From the NCBI RefSeq assembly GCF_000002235.5, contig NW_022145521.1:399501-463500 (forward strand): a DNA stretch of 64,000 nt. The letters run 5' to 3'. Both the position numbers and the translations under genes were made by a program. This DNA is from Strongylocentrotus purpuratus. Its lineage: Eukaryota > Echinodermata > Echinoidea > Camarodonta > Strongylocentrotidae. A model generated the notes under the pieces. That model saw nothing but the letters and a program-made list of their open reading frames with translations. It was not told the origin of the DNA and made no database searches. Shown piece after piece: positions 54,923-64,000 of the stretch (position 1 is the stretch's first letter; every line of letters starts with the position of its first letter).

Positions 54923-55918
54923 CAAGATTCAAGATTCAAGATTCAAGATTTATTCATTCCATTCAATAAAAAAAATATATGTATATAAAAGATAATACAA
55001 GTGTAAACAAGAAAAGAAAAAGAAATACAAGTTATACAAACATCAGAATGTCACTAATCAGTACATTTAAAGGTAAAGAAATCAAATGGAATTTGGGTCA
55101 CTGCAAAAGTTCAAATAAATTTGAACTTGTCGAGGCTGTGCCAAAGGTTTGAATTAAAATATTTTTGCAATAGATAACTACATGTATGTACATAAATAAT
55201 TTACTGGACAATAACAAAACAATACAAAACGAAACAAATATATATATATATAAGTGAAGAAGGAACAAAAAACAAAAAAATGAAATTCTTTTTATCACAT
55301 AAAATAGTATACAGGGGTTATGTACTCGCTAATAAATAAGATTTGAGTTTCCTTTTAAATCCATTAAAATTTCTAGTTTGACATATTTCCTGAGGGAGTG
55401 CATTCCAGACAAGAGGTGCAGTATGTTTAAAAGAAAAGGACACACAGTTTGTTGTACATTTGAATATATGAAATTTCTCTCTATGACGAGTGTTATAGTT
55501 ATGGATTTCATTGTTAAAAGTTAATAGCATTTGCAGATTTTCAGGCAGTGATGTGTAAACATATCTAAAGAGCATTAATCCTACTAAATACTTATTAAGC
55601 TGATATATATCAAGTACTTTCAGTTTGAGAAATAAAGGTTTAGAATGTGCATGGAAATCAGATAAAGTACAGCATCTAACTACTCTCTTTTGTAATTTTA
55701 AAAATTTATCTAACTTTGATGGATATGTAATTCCCCAAACAATATTTCCATAACTAAGATGAGGCAAAACCAATGTATTATATAGTAGAATAAGAATTTC
55801 TTTAGGTAAGAGATAACGTAGTTTGCTAATGATACCAACACCTTTTGAAGTCTTATTAGTTACGGCAAGAATTTGGCTATTCCAAGATAAATTTTCATCA
55901 ATTTTCATCAATTTCCAC
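54923..55918 (-). mobile_element. 5'-truncated LINE (CR1/Daphne-like)
   Basis: 3' end (left) has a tail of CAAGATT repeats, i.e. (AATCTTG)n on the - strand, at 54923-54950. About 360 bp of 3' UTR, then the RT C-terminus. A short relative with the same tail lies at 59097-59190. Confidence 0.82.
55318..55918 (-). pseudogene. C-terminal RT fragment of the 55-kb LINE
   Basis: About 200 codons: ENLSWNSQI, ISKLRYLLPKEILILLYNTL, LPHLSYGNIVWG, KLQKRVVRCC, NYNTRHREKFHIF and PLVWNALPQEI. No stop inside; the catalytic boxes are absent through 5' truncation. Confidence 0.82.
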
Positions 55919-56133
55919 GCACGAACGGAAAAATACAAAGGAAAAGCAGCAAAAGAAACTTAATCAGATTCGCAGTAGTAAAAGCAACACTAGAATTGTC
56001 TAAGTCACTCTGAATTCAAATTCCAGATTAAAATTCAATAAATAAAGTATGTGGCATGCCTTTGTCTTGCAAATAAATGTCATAGCATAAAAATCAGGCA
56101 AATGGAATCCAAATTTTTCAATGGAATGCTTAC

Positions 56134-56295
56134 GTGTTTGTTTGTTTTTGCCGCGTTTTTCTCCTCCTCAACGTCGATCGACGTATCAAGGGGTAAGGTC
56201 TCGCTGTCTTGATCCATGTCGCCTTTGGTGTTGGCACTGGTTACGCCCACAAGAATGATCAGAAGAAACGCAGCAATGATGAGCTTTGATGCCAT
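56134..56295 (-). CDS. First coding exon of a small secreted protein
   Basis: 54 codons from ATG 56295 to a strong donor CAC/GTAAGC at 56133, phase 0. A clear signal peptide, MASKLIIAAFLLIILVGVTS with A, is followed by an acidic stretch (DMDQDSETLPLDTSIDVEEE) and a basic end (KTNKH), as in precursors with an acidic propiece. TTATCTTAG just upstream of GTTTAAAATAGAAATG could be a 5'-UTR acceptor. The next exon should lie below 56.1 kb; I could not identify it. Product unknown; a peptide precursor (antimicrobial or neuropeptide type) is one option. Confidence 0.55.
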
Positions 56296-56299
56296 TTCT

Positions 56300-57143
56300 A
56301 TTTTAAACCTAAGATAATGGAAAACCCACGTTGTGTTAGAGGCGTTATTTCCTTCACGTGATTAACAGAACTAGCTAATCATGAAAAATAAGTTGGCTCA
56401 ATAATTTATTGCAATGTTGTAATGATCATTTTACATTCACTTTGTGTAGGATACATGTCATGTCAAAATCAGTGTCGAGCGAATCACAGAACATTAGCCG
56501 GGCCCCGTCCACATAGTCGACAAGAATTTTGATTGTAATAATGAAATAATAATTTTAAAAACCCAGACAGAAACACAGAAACAAACAAACAATAAATCTG
56601 TACGAAATGAGCAGTGCCTACTTTGATTTGAATTAGTGGCATGTGGTCGAGTAAAATTTACATTCTTGAATATCGCAGGGAGTAATACAGTCGATATAAC
56701 GCCTCGTATAGAGTAGCGGGCAATTATAATTGACGCAATTCAGTCAGTATGCTGGGTAATGTCCCTCGCTACGGCGTTAAATAATGTCCCTCGCTACGGC
56801 GTTAAATAATGGTAACCAGTTCAGTTAGACTCAATTACAAAAAAACAAAAACAAAAAAACGTTTCATATATTAGGTTTTTATGAATTTGTTATAGTTTTT
56901 TTTAAATAAAAGGTGTTAAAAGAGTAAACAGAGAATACAAGGCTACATATTGAGCGATAAAATACAGGCTTTTGTAACTATTTGTTTCTCCGCTTCCCTT
57001 GTCCTACCGTGCTCACAAAACAAGGCTATATCAATAATTAACTATCGAAGAACTCTCTAAAACTCTTCTGCACCATAACTGCCTGAGATTGTCATATCAC
57101 TCCGCATTACAACATACAAATCTGAACTGCATGTAGTTTTACT
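56300..57143. other. Presumed upstream region of the signal-peptide exon
   Basis: AT-rich; holds a short tandem repeat (AATGTCCCTCGCTACGGCGT twice, near 56760-56800). No promoter element can be named. Confidence 0.45.
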
Positions 57144-57316
57144 CAGTGGCGGATCCAGGGCCCCCCCCCTCCCCTTGAGAAAAAAAATCATGTAAAATCA
57201 CGTGATTTTTACCTTTTTGGGGGGTTGGGCCCCCCCCCCCTGGCGCTCAAGGGGGGGGGGGGGTGCAAATTGAAATTTTTTTGAGGATAAAAAAAAAAAA
57301 AATGTGCTCACTACCG
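57144..57316. mobile_element. Truncated copy of the hAT-type MITE
   Basis: Begins CAGTGGCGGATCCAGG and matches, inverted, the right half of the 42.3-kb MITE (AATCACGTGATTTTTAC, CTGGCGCTCAAGGGGGG, GTGCTCACTAC). Homology ends near 57316 without the second inverted end. Confidence 0.8.
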
Positions 57317-59095
57317 TCGAGTTATGGTATGTTGTTTCTTAATTATGGTCCATATAGCTTTTTGAGCAAATGCTCAACCGTGTATAATATTTTGATTATG
57401 ATCTACACGTCCATGAATTTTAACTCGTGATTAAAAATGTGGATATTCTATAACCTTCACATTTTGTCTCATTTACATATAGATATAACTTTCCTTGGCC
57501 ACAGAAACCAACTCTCCTTCAAACACAAGTGCCATATGGTATTACTTTATCTCCCATGCCAGTGTGGAGCGTGTGTGTAGCGCGTTGTAACAGCAAGGAA
57601 AAGGCGCTGTATCAAATATCTTTTGGATGGATGGATGTATTTGGGTATTTTACAGACTTGTATCAATCAGATATGATTATTTACGTCTGGGGACCGACCT
57701 TTTAACGTCACCGTCCGAGAGACGTAACTAAGATTTAAACTTGCGTTCTCGGGTGAATTAGTTTGTAACTTCCATTGTTAGCTGGATTAACAAGACAGTG
57801 TAACATTATGTGTAACATATGTCCTGTTTAAAGCCTTAGGCGCCTTGGATTAATTATCATGCGCGAGAAGCTGCAGCCTTTTAACCTGATAGCGCATGCA
57901 TAAAAACTGTATTGAGTTAACCCGGATGCGCGATTTGCCCACGAAAAGCCGCATTGTGTGTGTCCGAAGACCGTGACGTCTTTTTCAAGCAAGAAAAACA
58001 GCGATTAATTTTCAACCCATTGAAAGATTCGTCATACTTGTTTAGCTCCCTTCGCGGCTAAACTAAGTTATTTTATCTTAGCTTGAGTTCGTGTCTAATT
58101 AGCACTGTACTCTGTATGTTTGGAATGGATCATTATGCACAACCAAAACACCGTATAAAAGGGTTGTTTACAAATAATAAGACCTGTTTAAAAAATTTAA
58201 CAAGCTGTTGTATTGTAATGAACGGTTAGCATTTTAAACAACGTTTTATCTGTGTATTATAACCGAATGAATATTTAAAAAGTAGATTTTTCGGGGAGGT
58301 AACTTGGAGGTGTCAATATAGACACACGGGTTATGGGAGCCCCATTCAAATTTAATTCTCCAGCAATACATGGAAATAAAGACTTTTTTCTCTCTCTCGC
58401 CGGTATAAACAATTGCGTGCTGGCCATAAAGCCAATGTGTTGATTCATGAATTCCTGTTTGGAGACTATGCTATTCCATTGTCATTTAACTCATAGAGGC
58501 AAAACACATTTTACGGAAGGTTTAAAAAAAAAATTTCCTTGAACTTGGTATAAAGCCCTCTCCAAAGAAAATATTTTCTCTTGCTCCTGTTCATCTCTTT
58601 ACCTCCCTCTCTTCTCTTTCTCTCTCTTTTCTCCCTCTCTTTTGTTTCTTCACTGGCCACCCATTATGGGTGCAGTCTGCCTCCCTATCCGCATTCTGCC
58701 CCGTGCCCCCCCCTCCCCCCGTACGCTAGTGTTTCTACGGCTTATTATTATCATTATAATGATCATCATCATATTATTATTATCATTATTTAGATGGGGA
58801 GGGTGATGAATAATGAAAGAAAAGCAATGAATTATAAAAATCCGTTTATAATCGTTTAAAAATTTGGGTTGATTTTACTCTTCCATTTAATAAATCTCAT
58901 TAAAATGTGAAAACTGCACTCATTATTTTTTCTTCCTCCCTCCCCCAAGTATACTAATGTGTATCCGGTTTTTTTTTGTTAGGTGGGGGTAATGGAAGGA
59001 AGGTAACAAATCATTGATTGACATTCGTTTAGAAATTTGCGTTCATTTTGCTCACATCACAAACGAAATCTTATTAAGATAAATCAATACTCTTG
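57317..59095. other. Intergenic DNA
   Basis: Contains a CT-rich tract (58575-58640) and an ATT/ATC microsatellite (58743-58792). No gene recognised. Confidence 0.5.
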
Positions 59096-59096
59096 C

Positions 59097-59190
59097 ACAA
59101 GATTCAAGATTACGATTCAAGATACTTTATTTCTCCAATCGTGCAAAATATAAACTAACATTATCAATTGCTCCTGTTTGTTGTACTTTC
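59097..59190 (-). mobile_element. LINE 3'-end fragment
   Basis: CAAGATTCAAGATTACGATT then CAAGATACTTTATTTCTCC: the tail type of the LINE at 54.9 kb with a short UTR remnant. Confidence 0.6.
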
Positions 59191-59214
59191 ATATTACTCA
59201 TTATCAGCGCCCAA

Positions 59215-59330
59215 AATACACGGGGGCGATGGGCAATTCGCCACCGTGAGTTCCATAATCGCCCCCGTCAGGTTGCCCACGGGGGCGATTGCAAAATTAA
59301 AAGTCGCCCCCGTGGAATTATAAAATAAAG
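59215..59330. repeat. Alternating ACGGGGGCGA motifs
   Basis: Four copies of a 10-mer in the order forward, reverse, forward, reverse (ACGGGGGCGA, TCGCCCCCGT, ACGGGGGCGA, TCGCCCCCGT) within ~110 bp, so the DNA can form nested hairpins. Confidence 0.75.
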
Positions 59331-59770
59331 ATTATCTTTTCTTATATAACTTTAACACAAAATGGCGCTTTCTCTCCCAGCTCTATGCATTACCGATACA
59401 ATCAACGGAAGCTCGCAGTGCAGCTAATGCGGCCGTCAGCAGTGGCTATACTGCGCCGGTAGTACCGATGTGCACGCTGACGCCCATTATCTGCTGGAGC
59501 TGGAGACGATCGCGCAAGGACTGAAACATGGAGAAGTATTTCGTTGTGAAAAGAATCCTCCGAAATATGGTTGTTCTAAAAGAACAACAAATAATGTAAC
59601 TCGACCAATAAATAAATATTGAGAAGAAGATCAGCAAAGATGTTGCAGGGACGTTTCGTTGTACCGTTCTCGAAAAATAATCCTTGTCTGAATTCATTTT
59701 ACCCCCTCACCCCGTCCGTGCGAAGCGCGGACGCTTTGACGTTTCATTAAATCAGTAGAGAAAGAAGACG

Positions 59771-61998
59771 AAAATATGAAAATAATATTTTGCCTTGATT
59801 AAGAAAATTTGAAAATTGTATCAGTATTAAACAGGGAGAAGGAAAGGGGAGGAAATTAATCAAAACAAACATTGAAGAATCCAATTCAGTGCTCTTTCGT
59901 GATGCATACGAATGAAACTACATACAAAGGTGAAATAATAAATTGAAGAGCGATGATGAATCAATTCTTTGACGTTGATTGATTGAATAAAAAATAATGA
60001 AACAATATGGTCTGAGGGTCATATATCTTCGAATATTAGAAAGTTTCATCCACCATCGTGTTGTTGAACGCTATTTGCAATTTAATTTTAATGCGGTGAC
60101 TTGTCGGTTACGAGCAGAAGGTCATTTCAGGCATCTATATTCTTTAATACTATCAACAGATATCTGGATATAGACACTTCAAGCTACGAGTCAGAAAGTA
60201 TATCATCATCTCACAGAATTCTACTCGAACACCGCATCGAAATTCTTTTCACCCTTTTTTTTCTTCTTCCTCTTTTTTGGTCCCTTTTAGCTCTTGTTGG
60301 CGGGAAAATTGCAACTGATATCCCCCTTCTTTTCTTTACTTCTTCCTTAATTTTCCTTTGCTTTATCTCCTCTGCAATGACTGGTCCCTCAGAAACTAGT
60401 GCTGAGCCGGCAGTCACAGAGAATTCACGATTTCAAGTGATGCCTGTTAGTGCATTGTACATTAGATTTTTCTCTACATTTCATTTAAAAATCTTGTCAT
60501 ATTTGATAAATATGGTGCATTGGCATATGGGCTATGGTTGGAGCGTTGGATGCGTTGAACAGTGTTGGTGTATTATGTGGATTTATCATATTCATATTCT
60601 GAATATTTTCAGCGAATTGAATGTTATTGAAAAGGATGCAATTCATGGTTGTACTCGATAGTTCTCACTTAACATATTCTCTCCCTCTCTCCCTGTCTTG
60701 CATAAAGAAAATATGAAAATAATATTTTGCCTTGATTAAGAAAAATTGAAAATTGCATCAGTGTTAAATAGAGAGAAGAAAAGGGGAGGACATTAATCAA
60801 AACAAACATTGAAGAATCCAATTCAGTGTTCTTTCGTGATGCATAAGAATGAAAGTACATACAAAGGTGAAATAATAAATTGAAGAGCGATGATGAATCA
60901 ATTCTTTGACGTTGATTGATTGAATAAAAAATAATGAAACAATATGGTCTGAGGGTCATATATCTTCGAATATTAGAAAGTTTCATCCACCATCGTGTTG
61001 TTGAACACTATTTGCAATTTAATTTTAATGCGGTGACTTGTCGGTTACGAGCAGAAGGTCATTTCAGGCATCTATATTCTATAATACTATCAACAGATAT
61101 CTGGATATAGACACTTCAAGCTACGAGTCAGAAAGTATATCATCATCTCACAGAATTCTACTCGAACACCGCATCGAAATTCTTTTCACCCTTTTTTTCT
61201 TCTTCCTCTTTTTTTGGTCCCTTTTAGCTCTTGTTGGCGGGAAAATTGCAACTGATATCCCCCTTCTTTTCTTTACTTCTTCCTTAATTTTCCTTCACTT
61301 TATCTCCTCTGCAGTGACTGGTCCCTCAGAAACTAGTGCTGAGCCGGCAGTCACAGAGAATTCACGATTTCAAGTGATGCCTGTTAGTGCATTGTACATT
61401 AGATTTTTCTCTACATTTCATTTAAAAATCTTGTCATATTTGATAAATATGGTGCATTGGCATATGGGCTATGGTTGGAGCGTTGGATGCGTTGAACAGT
61501 GTTGGTGTATTATGTGGATTTATCATATTCATATTCTGAATATTTTCAGCGAATTGAATGTTATTGAAAGGATGCAATTCATGGTTGTACTCGATAGTTC
61601 TCACTTAACATATTCTCTCCCTCTCTCCCTGTCTTGCATAAAGAAAATATGAAAATAATATTTTGCCTTGATTAAGAAAAATTGAAAATTGCATCAGTGC
61701 TAAATAGAGAGAAGAAAAGGGGAGGACATTAATCAAAACAAACATTGAAGAATCCAATTCAGTGTTCTTTCGTGATGCATAAGAATGAAAGTACATACAA
61801 AGGTGAAATAATAAATTGAAGAGCGATGATGAATCAATTCTTTGACGTTGATTGATTGAATAAAAAATAATGAAACAATATGGTCTGAGGGTCATATATC
61901 TTCGAATATTAGAAAGTTTCATCCACCATCGTGTTGTTGAACACTATTTGCAATTTAATTTTAATGCGGTGACTTGTCGGTTACGAGCAGAAGGTCAT
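59771..61998 (+). repeat. Tandem array of a ~937-bp unit, about 2.4 copies
   Basis: AAAATATGAAAATAATATTT starts copies at 59771, 60708 and 61644. Copy 3 stops at GAGCAGAAGGTCAT (61998). Copies 2 and 3 share changes absent from copy 1 (e.g. TAAATAGAGAGAAGAAAAGG), so they separated last. Reading frames of 105-204 codons here repeat with the unit and show no known domain. Confidence 0.92.
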
Positions 61999-61999
61999 G

Positions 62000-63052
62000 C
62001 AAGCACCTACCTCATAATCCGCCCTTCTATTGTTCGAGTTTATAACCATGACAACGAACTCTACCTTTGGCCACGTTCATTGTTCCTCTTACGTAACATA
62101 GATGTAGATAGGCCTCAGACATAACTCTTTTTCGCATAATCATTCTATATACCGGTAGTGTTTGTAGTGTCGTTTGTGTTTGTATATACTTTGTCAATAT
62201 ACTTACACACTATTATTGTCAAAATTGCCAATACTACCAAACTATTACGTTTTCCCTATCATCTTCCGCTCTAGAATCCTATTATTTATTTATTTTTATT
62301 TGTTGGGTCCTTTTTATGTTTTTCTTGTCTCTCTCTCTTCAAGATTTCTTCTGTTTTTGTAGGGGTATTTATGCTGTTAATTTTTGTATAAATAAACGAG
62401 AAATCGTTATTCTTTCTCTTATAATGTTGTCCACCTTCTTCTATAGATAACCCCTTTGTGCTAAAGTATAATGTCCGATGTATATAACGTCTGTCAATAA
62501 CATACAATGAACGTATAATTTTATTTTGATGCAACCGAGATTTTTATTTTTATTTAGGAGTACGTCGAATTGTGATCTCATTTAAAACCTTTGTACACGG
62601 CACGCGCGGGTACAGCGTACGATGCATGAGCCTTGGCCTTATATGGTCATTGACGCCTATTCCCCGGTGGGGTCACTCAATGTGAATTAGGGACCGCATG
62701 ATCGTTACCAAAATCGCGGAAAAGGGGTCAATTTCAAGCAATGTCCGCGGACAAAATATTCCTCGAAATATAGAAAATAGGGGTGCACAGGTGTCTTCGA
62801 AATTGATAAATAGGGGTCAGGAAAAGGGAAAAGAGAAAACCGGGAAGACAAATCCAACGCGCTCGCGTCGCTCATTTCGATATCTATAGAAAAAAAATCC
62901 TCCACATTATGCAATATAATATGCACGTACCGAATACGTACCGGGCCGGCCACATGATTTAACATGGTAATTAGCATCATTGGCTCTAAATCGTCGATGA
63001 CAATATGCTAGAATAAATCAACAGAACGCAGCAGAGCACACATACCTCCCTA
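62000..63052. other. Intergenic DNA
   Basis: No gene recognised. A stretch near 62700-62830 has repeated AGGGGTCA/AGGGGTGC motifs. Confidence 0.45.
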
Positions 63053-63163
63053 CAGGCGCGTACGCAGGGGGGGGGGGGGGGGGGGGGTTTGGGGGGTTAA
63101 ACCCCCCCTTTGGTATTTTTATGTGTATAAACCCCCCCTAAAAAAACCTGAAACCCCCCCCCC

Positions 63164-63194
<31 letters not shown>

Positions 63195-63197
63195 ATT

Positions 63198-63232
<35 letters not shown>

Positions 63233-63340
63233 ATCCCCATGAATGACCTAAAACAGGTGACCTTACCCCCCTCCCAACGGAGCAAAATGTCAAATTTTCA
63301 AATTTCGAGGTCAAAAAAAAAAGAAAAAAAGTGTCCTCTT

Positions 63341-63406
<66 letters not shown>

Positions 63407-63500
63407 CTTATTCAGCGGTCGGCTGAGTCGTTGCGAAATTTTCGGCCCGATTTATGAATGTTAAAACCCCCCCCTTGAAAAAATCCTGCGTACGCGCCTG
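63053..63500. mobile_element. hAT-type MITE with intact target duplication
   Basis: 448 bp. Ends CAGGCGCGTACGCAGG and its inverse, with perfect 8-bp flanks CCTCCCTA at 63045-63052 and 63501-63508. Filled with homopolymers: G, T and A runs, and a 64-C run at 63342-63405. No transposase. Confidence 0.9.
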
Positions 63501-63508
63501 CCTCCCTA

Positions 63509-64000
63509 ACTCATTCAACTGTAAAGGATATCTAGAAATCAGTGGAACTATAGCCTATCAGGCGCCCGGGCAGCCCGGTAGGCCTATGGAGCAGCTCCAC
63601 CGCCTTAGCTCCGCCTAGGGGCTCGCCTGCATTGCATCGGAGCTACCTGGTGCATGCAATTGTGGCCTGGACCAGAGTTACCCTGCAGTTAATTTGTTAA
63701 ATTTGATCCAATCGCAAATAACAATTTAAAAAATGAGGTGGCTGAAGTTTATGTTTACTTTGAAATATAATTTTTTGTATGGTTTTTCAGCTGTCTTAAT
63801 ATTAAATTGCAAGAGCTGCAATTAGCCGTAGTTCTACATAATTTTTATTTTATTTCTACTGGACTATAGCCTATCATTTTCCTTTGCTGCTGCGCTGGTC
63901 AACGTGCAAGTGCATAGATGCAAAATTAGTGGGCGGGATTTAACGTAAACTTTCACAAATAAAAAAAAAAAAATATGTACAATGGTATTACCATGGCTTT
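63509..64000. other. Intergenic DNA
   Basis: A GC-rich, hairpin-prone patch (63560-63660) followed by AT-rich DNA. No gene recognised. Confidence 0.45.

Noticed and set aside
59446..59697. 83-codon - strand ORF with a hydrophobic segment
   Set aside because: No signal-peptide start, splice context or recognisable domain; probably chance.
60101..61652. 186- and 204-codon ORFs with hydrophobic segments
   Set aside because: They start at non-ATG codons, lie in the 937-bp repeat and differ at their ends by small indels; no domain or splice support.
1..64000. CRISPR arrays, operons, ribosome binding sites
   Set aside because: Introns, LINEs and SINEs show a eukaryotic genome; the tandem repeats here are exon duplications, minisatellites or transposon ends.

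Overview
The window is animal nuclear DNA, most probably from a sea urchin or a close echinoderm relative. Genes are split by GT-AG introns, the DNA is rich in non-LTR retrotransposons and small inverted-repeat transposons, and the ankyrin fragment near 47.3 kb (start MALFSAAAKGDV) closely resembles a large sea-urchin ankyrin family that I know. The taxon is an inference; no marker gene is present.

Region 1 (1-27.6 kb, + strand) is the 3' part of one large gene. It has 21 visible exons (one of them broken), each encoding one six-cysteine, selectin-type CCP/sushi module. Then come two EGF-like exons, a SEA domain on two exons, a calcium-binding-type EGF exon, a 24-nt micro-exon, a transmembrane exon and a cytoplasmic-tail exon. 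Nearly all junctions are phase 1, so modules can be gained, lost or skipped without shifting the frame. The first ~8.3 kb is a higher-order tandem array: a three-exon unit of about 1,311 bp repeated about four times, introns included. A LINE (2.75-6.02 kb) sits inside the seventh CCP exon and a Tx1-type LINE (11.2-15.7 kb) in a later intron. The gene's 5' end, with the signal peptide, lies outside the window. The product reads as a type I membrane protein with a long CCP stalk and a mucin-like EGF-SEA-EGF-TM base.

Region 2 (27.7-36.5 kb) is transposon debris: one LINE interrupted by a second, diverged tandem repeats, a SINE fragment, and a polypurine/poly-G minisatellite.

Region 3 (about 36.7-45.4 kb) is the most unusual part. 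An ~8.7-kb segment is bounded by long inverted repeats that carry internal ~150-175-bp tandem repeats. Inside, on the - strand, is a broken two-exon gene of more than 1,200 codons. It has a Cys/His-rich N-terminus, a FEN/XPG-like (PIN-fold) nuclease-type acidic core, and a C-terminal tesmin/LIN54-like CXC motif. I cannot place it in a named transposon superfamily.

Region 4 (45.4-64 kb) has an ankyrin pseudogene (47.3-48.5 kb), a tRNA-derived SINE whose 3' end resembles that of the LINE at 2.75 kb, a long foldback, two 5'-truncated LINEs, one convincing signal-peptide exon on the - strand (56.13-56.30 kb), a ~937-bp tandem duplication (59.8-62.0 kb), and a hAT-type MITE with an intact 8-bp target duplication and a 64-C run.
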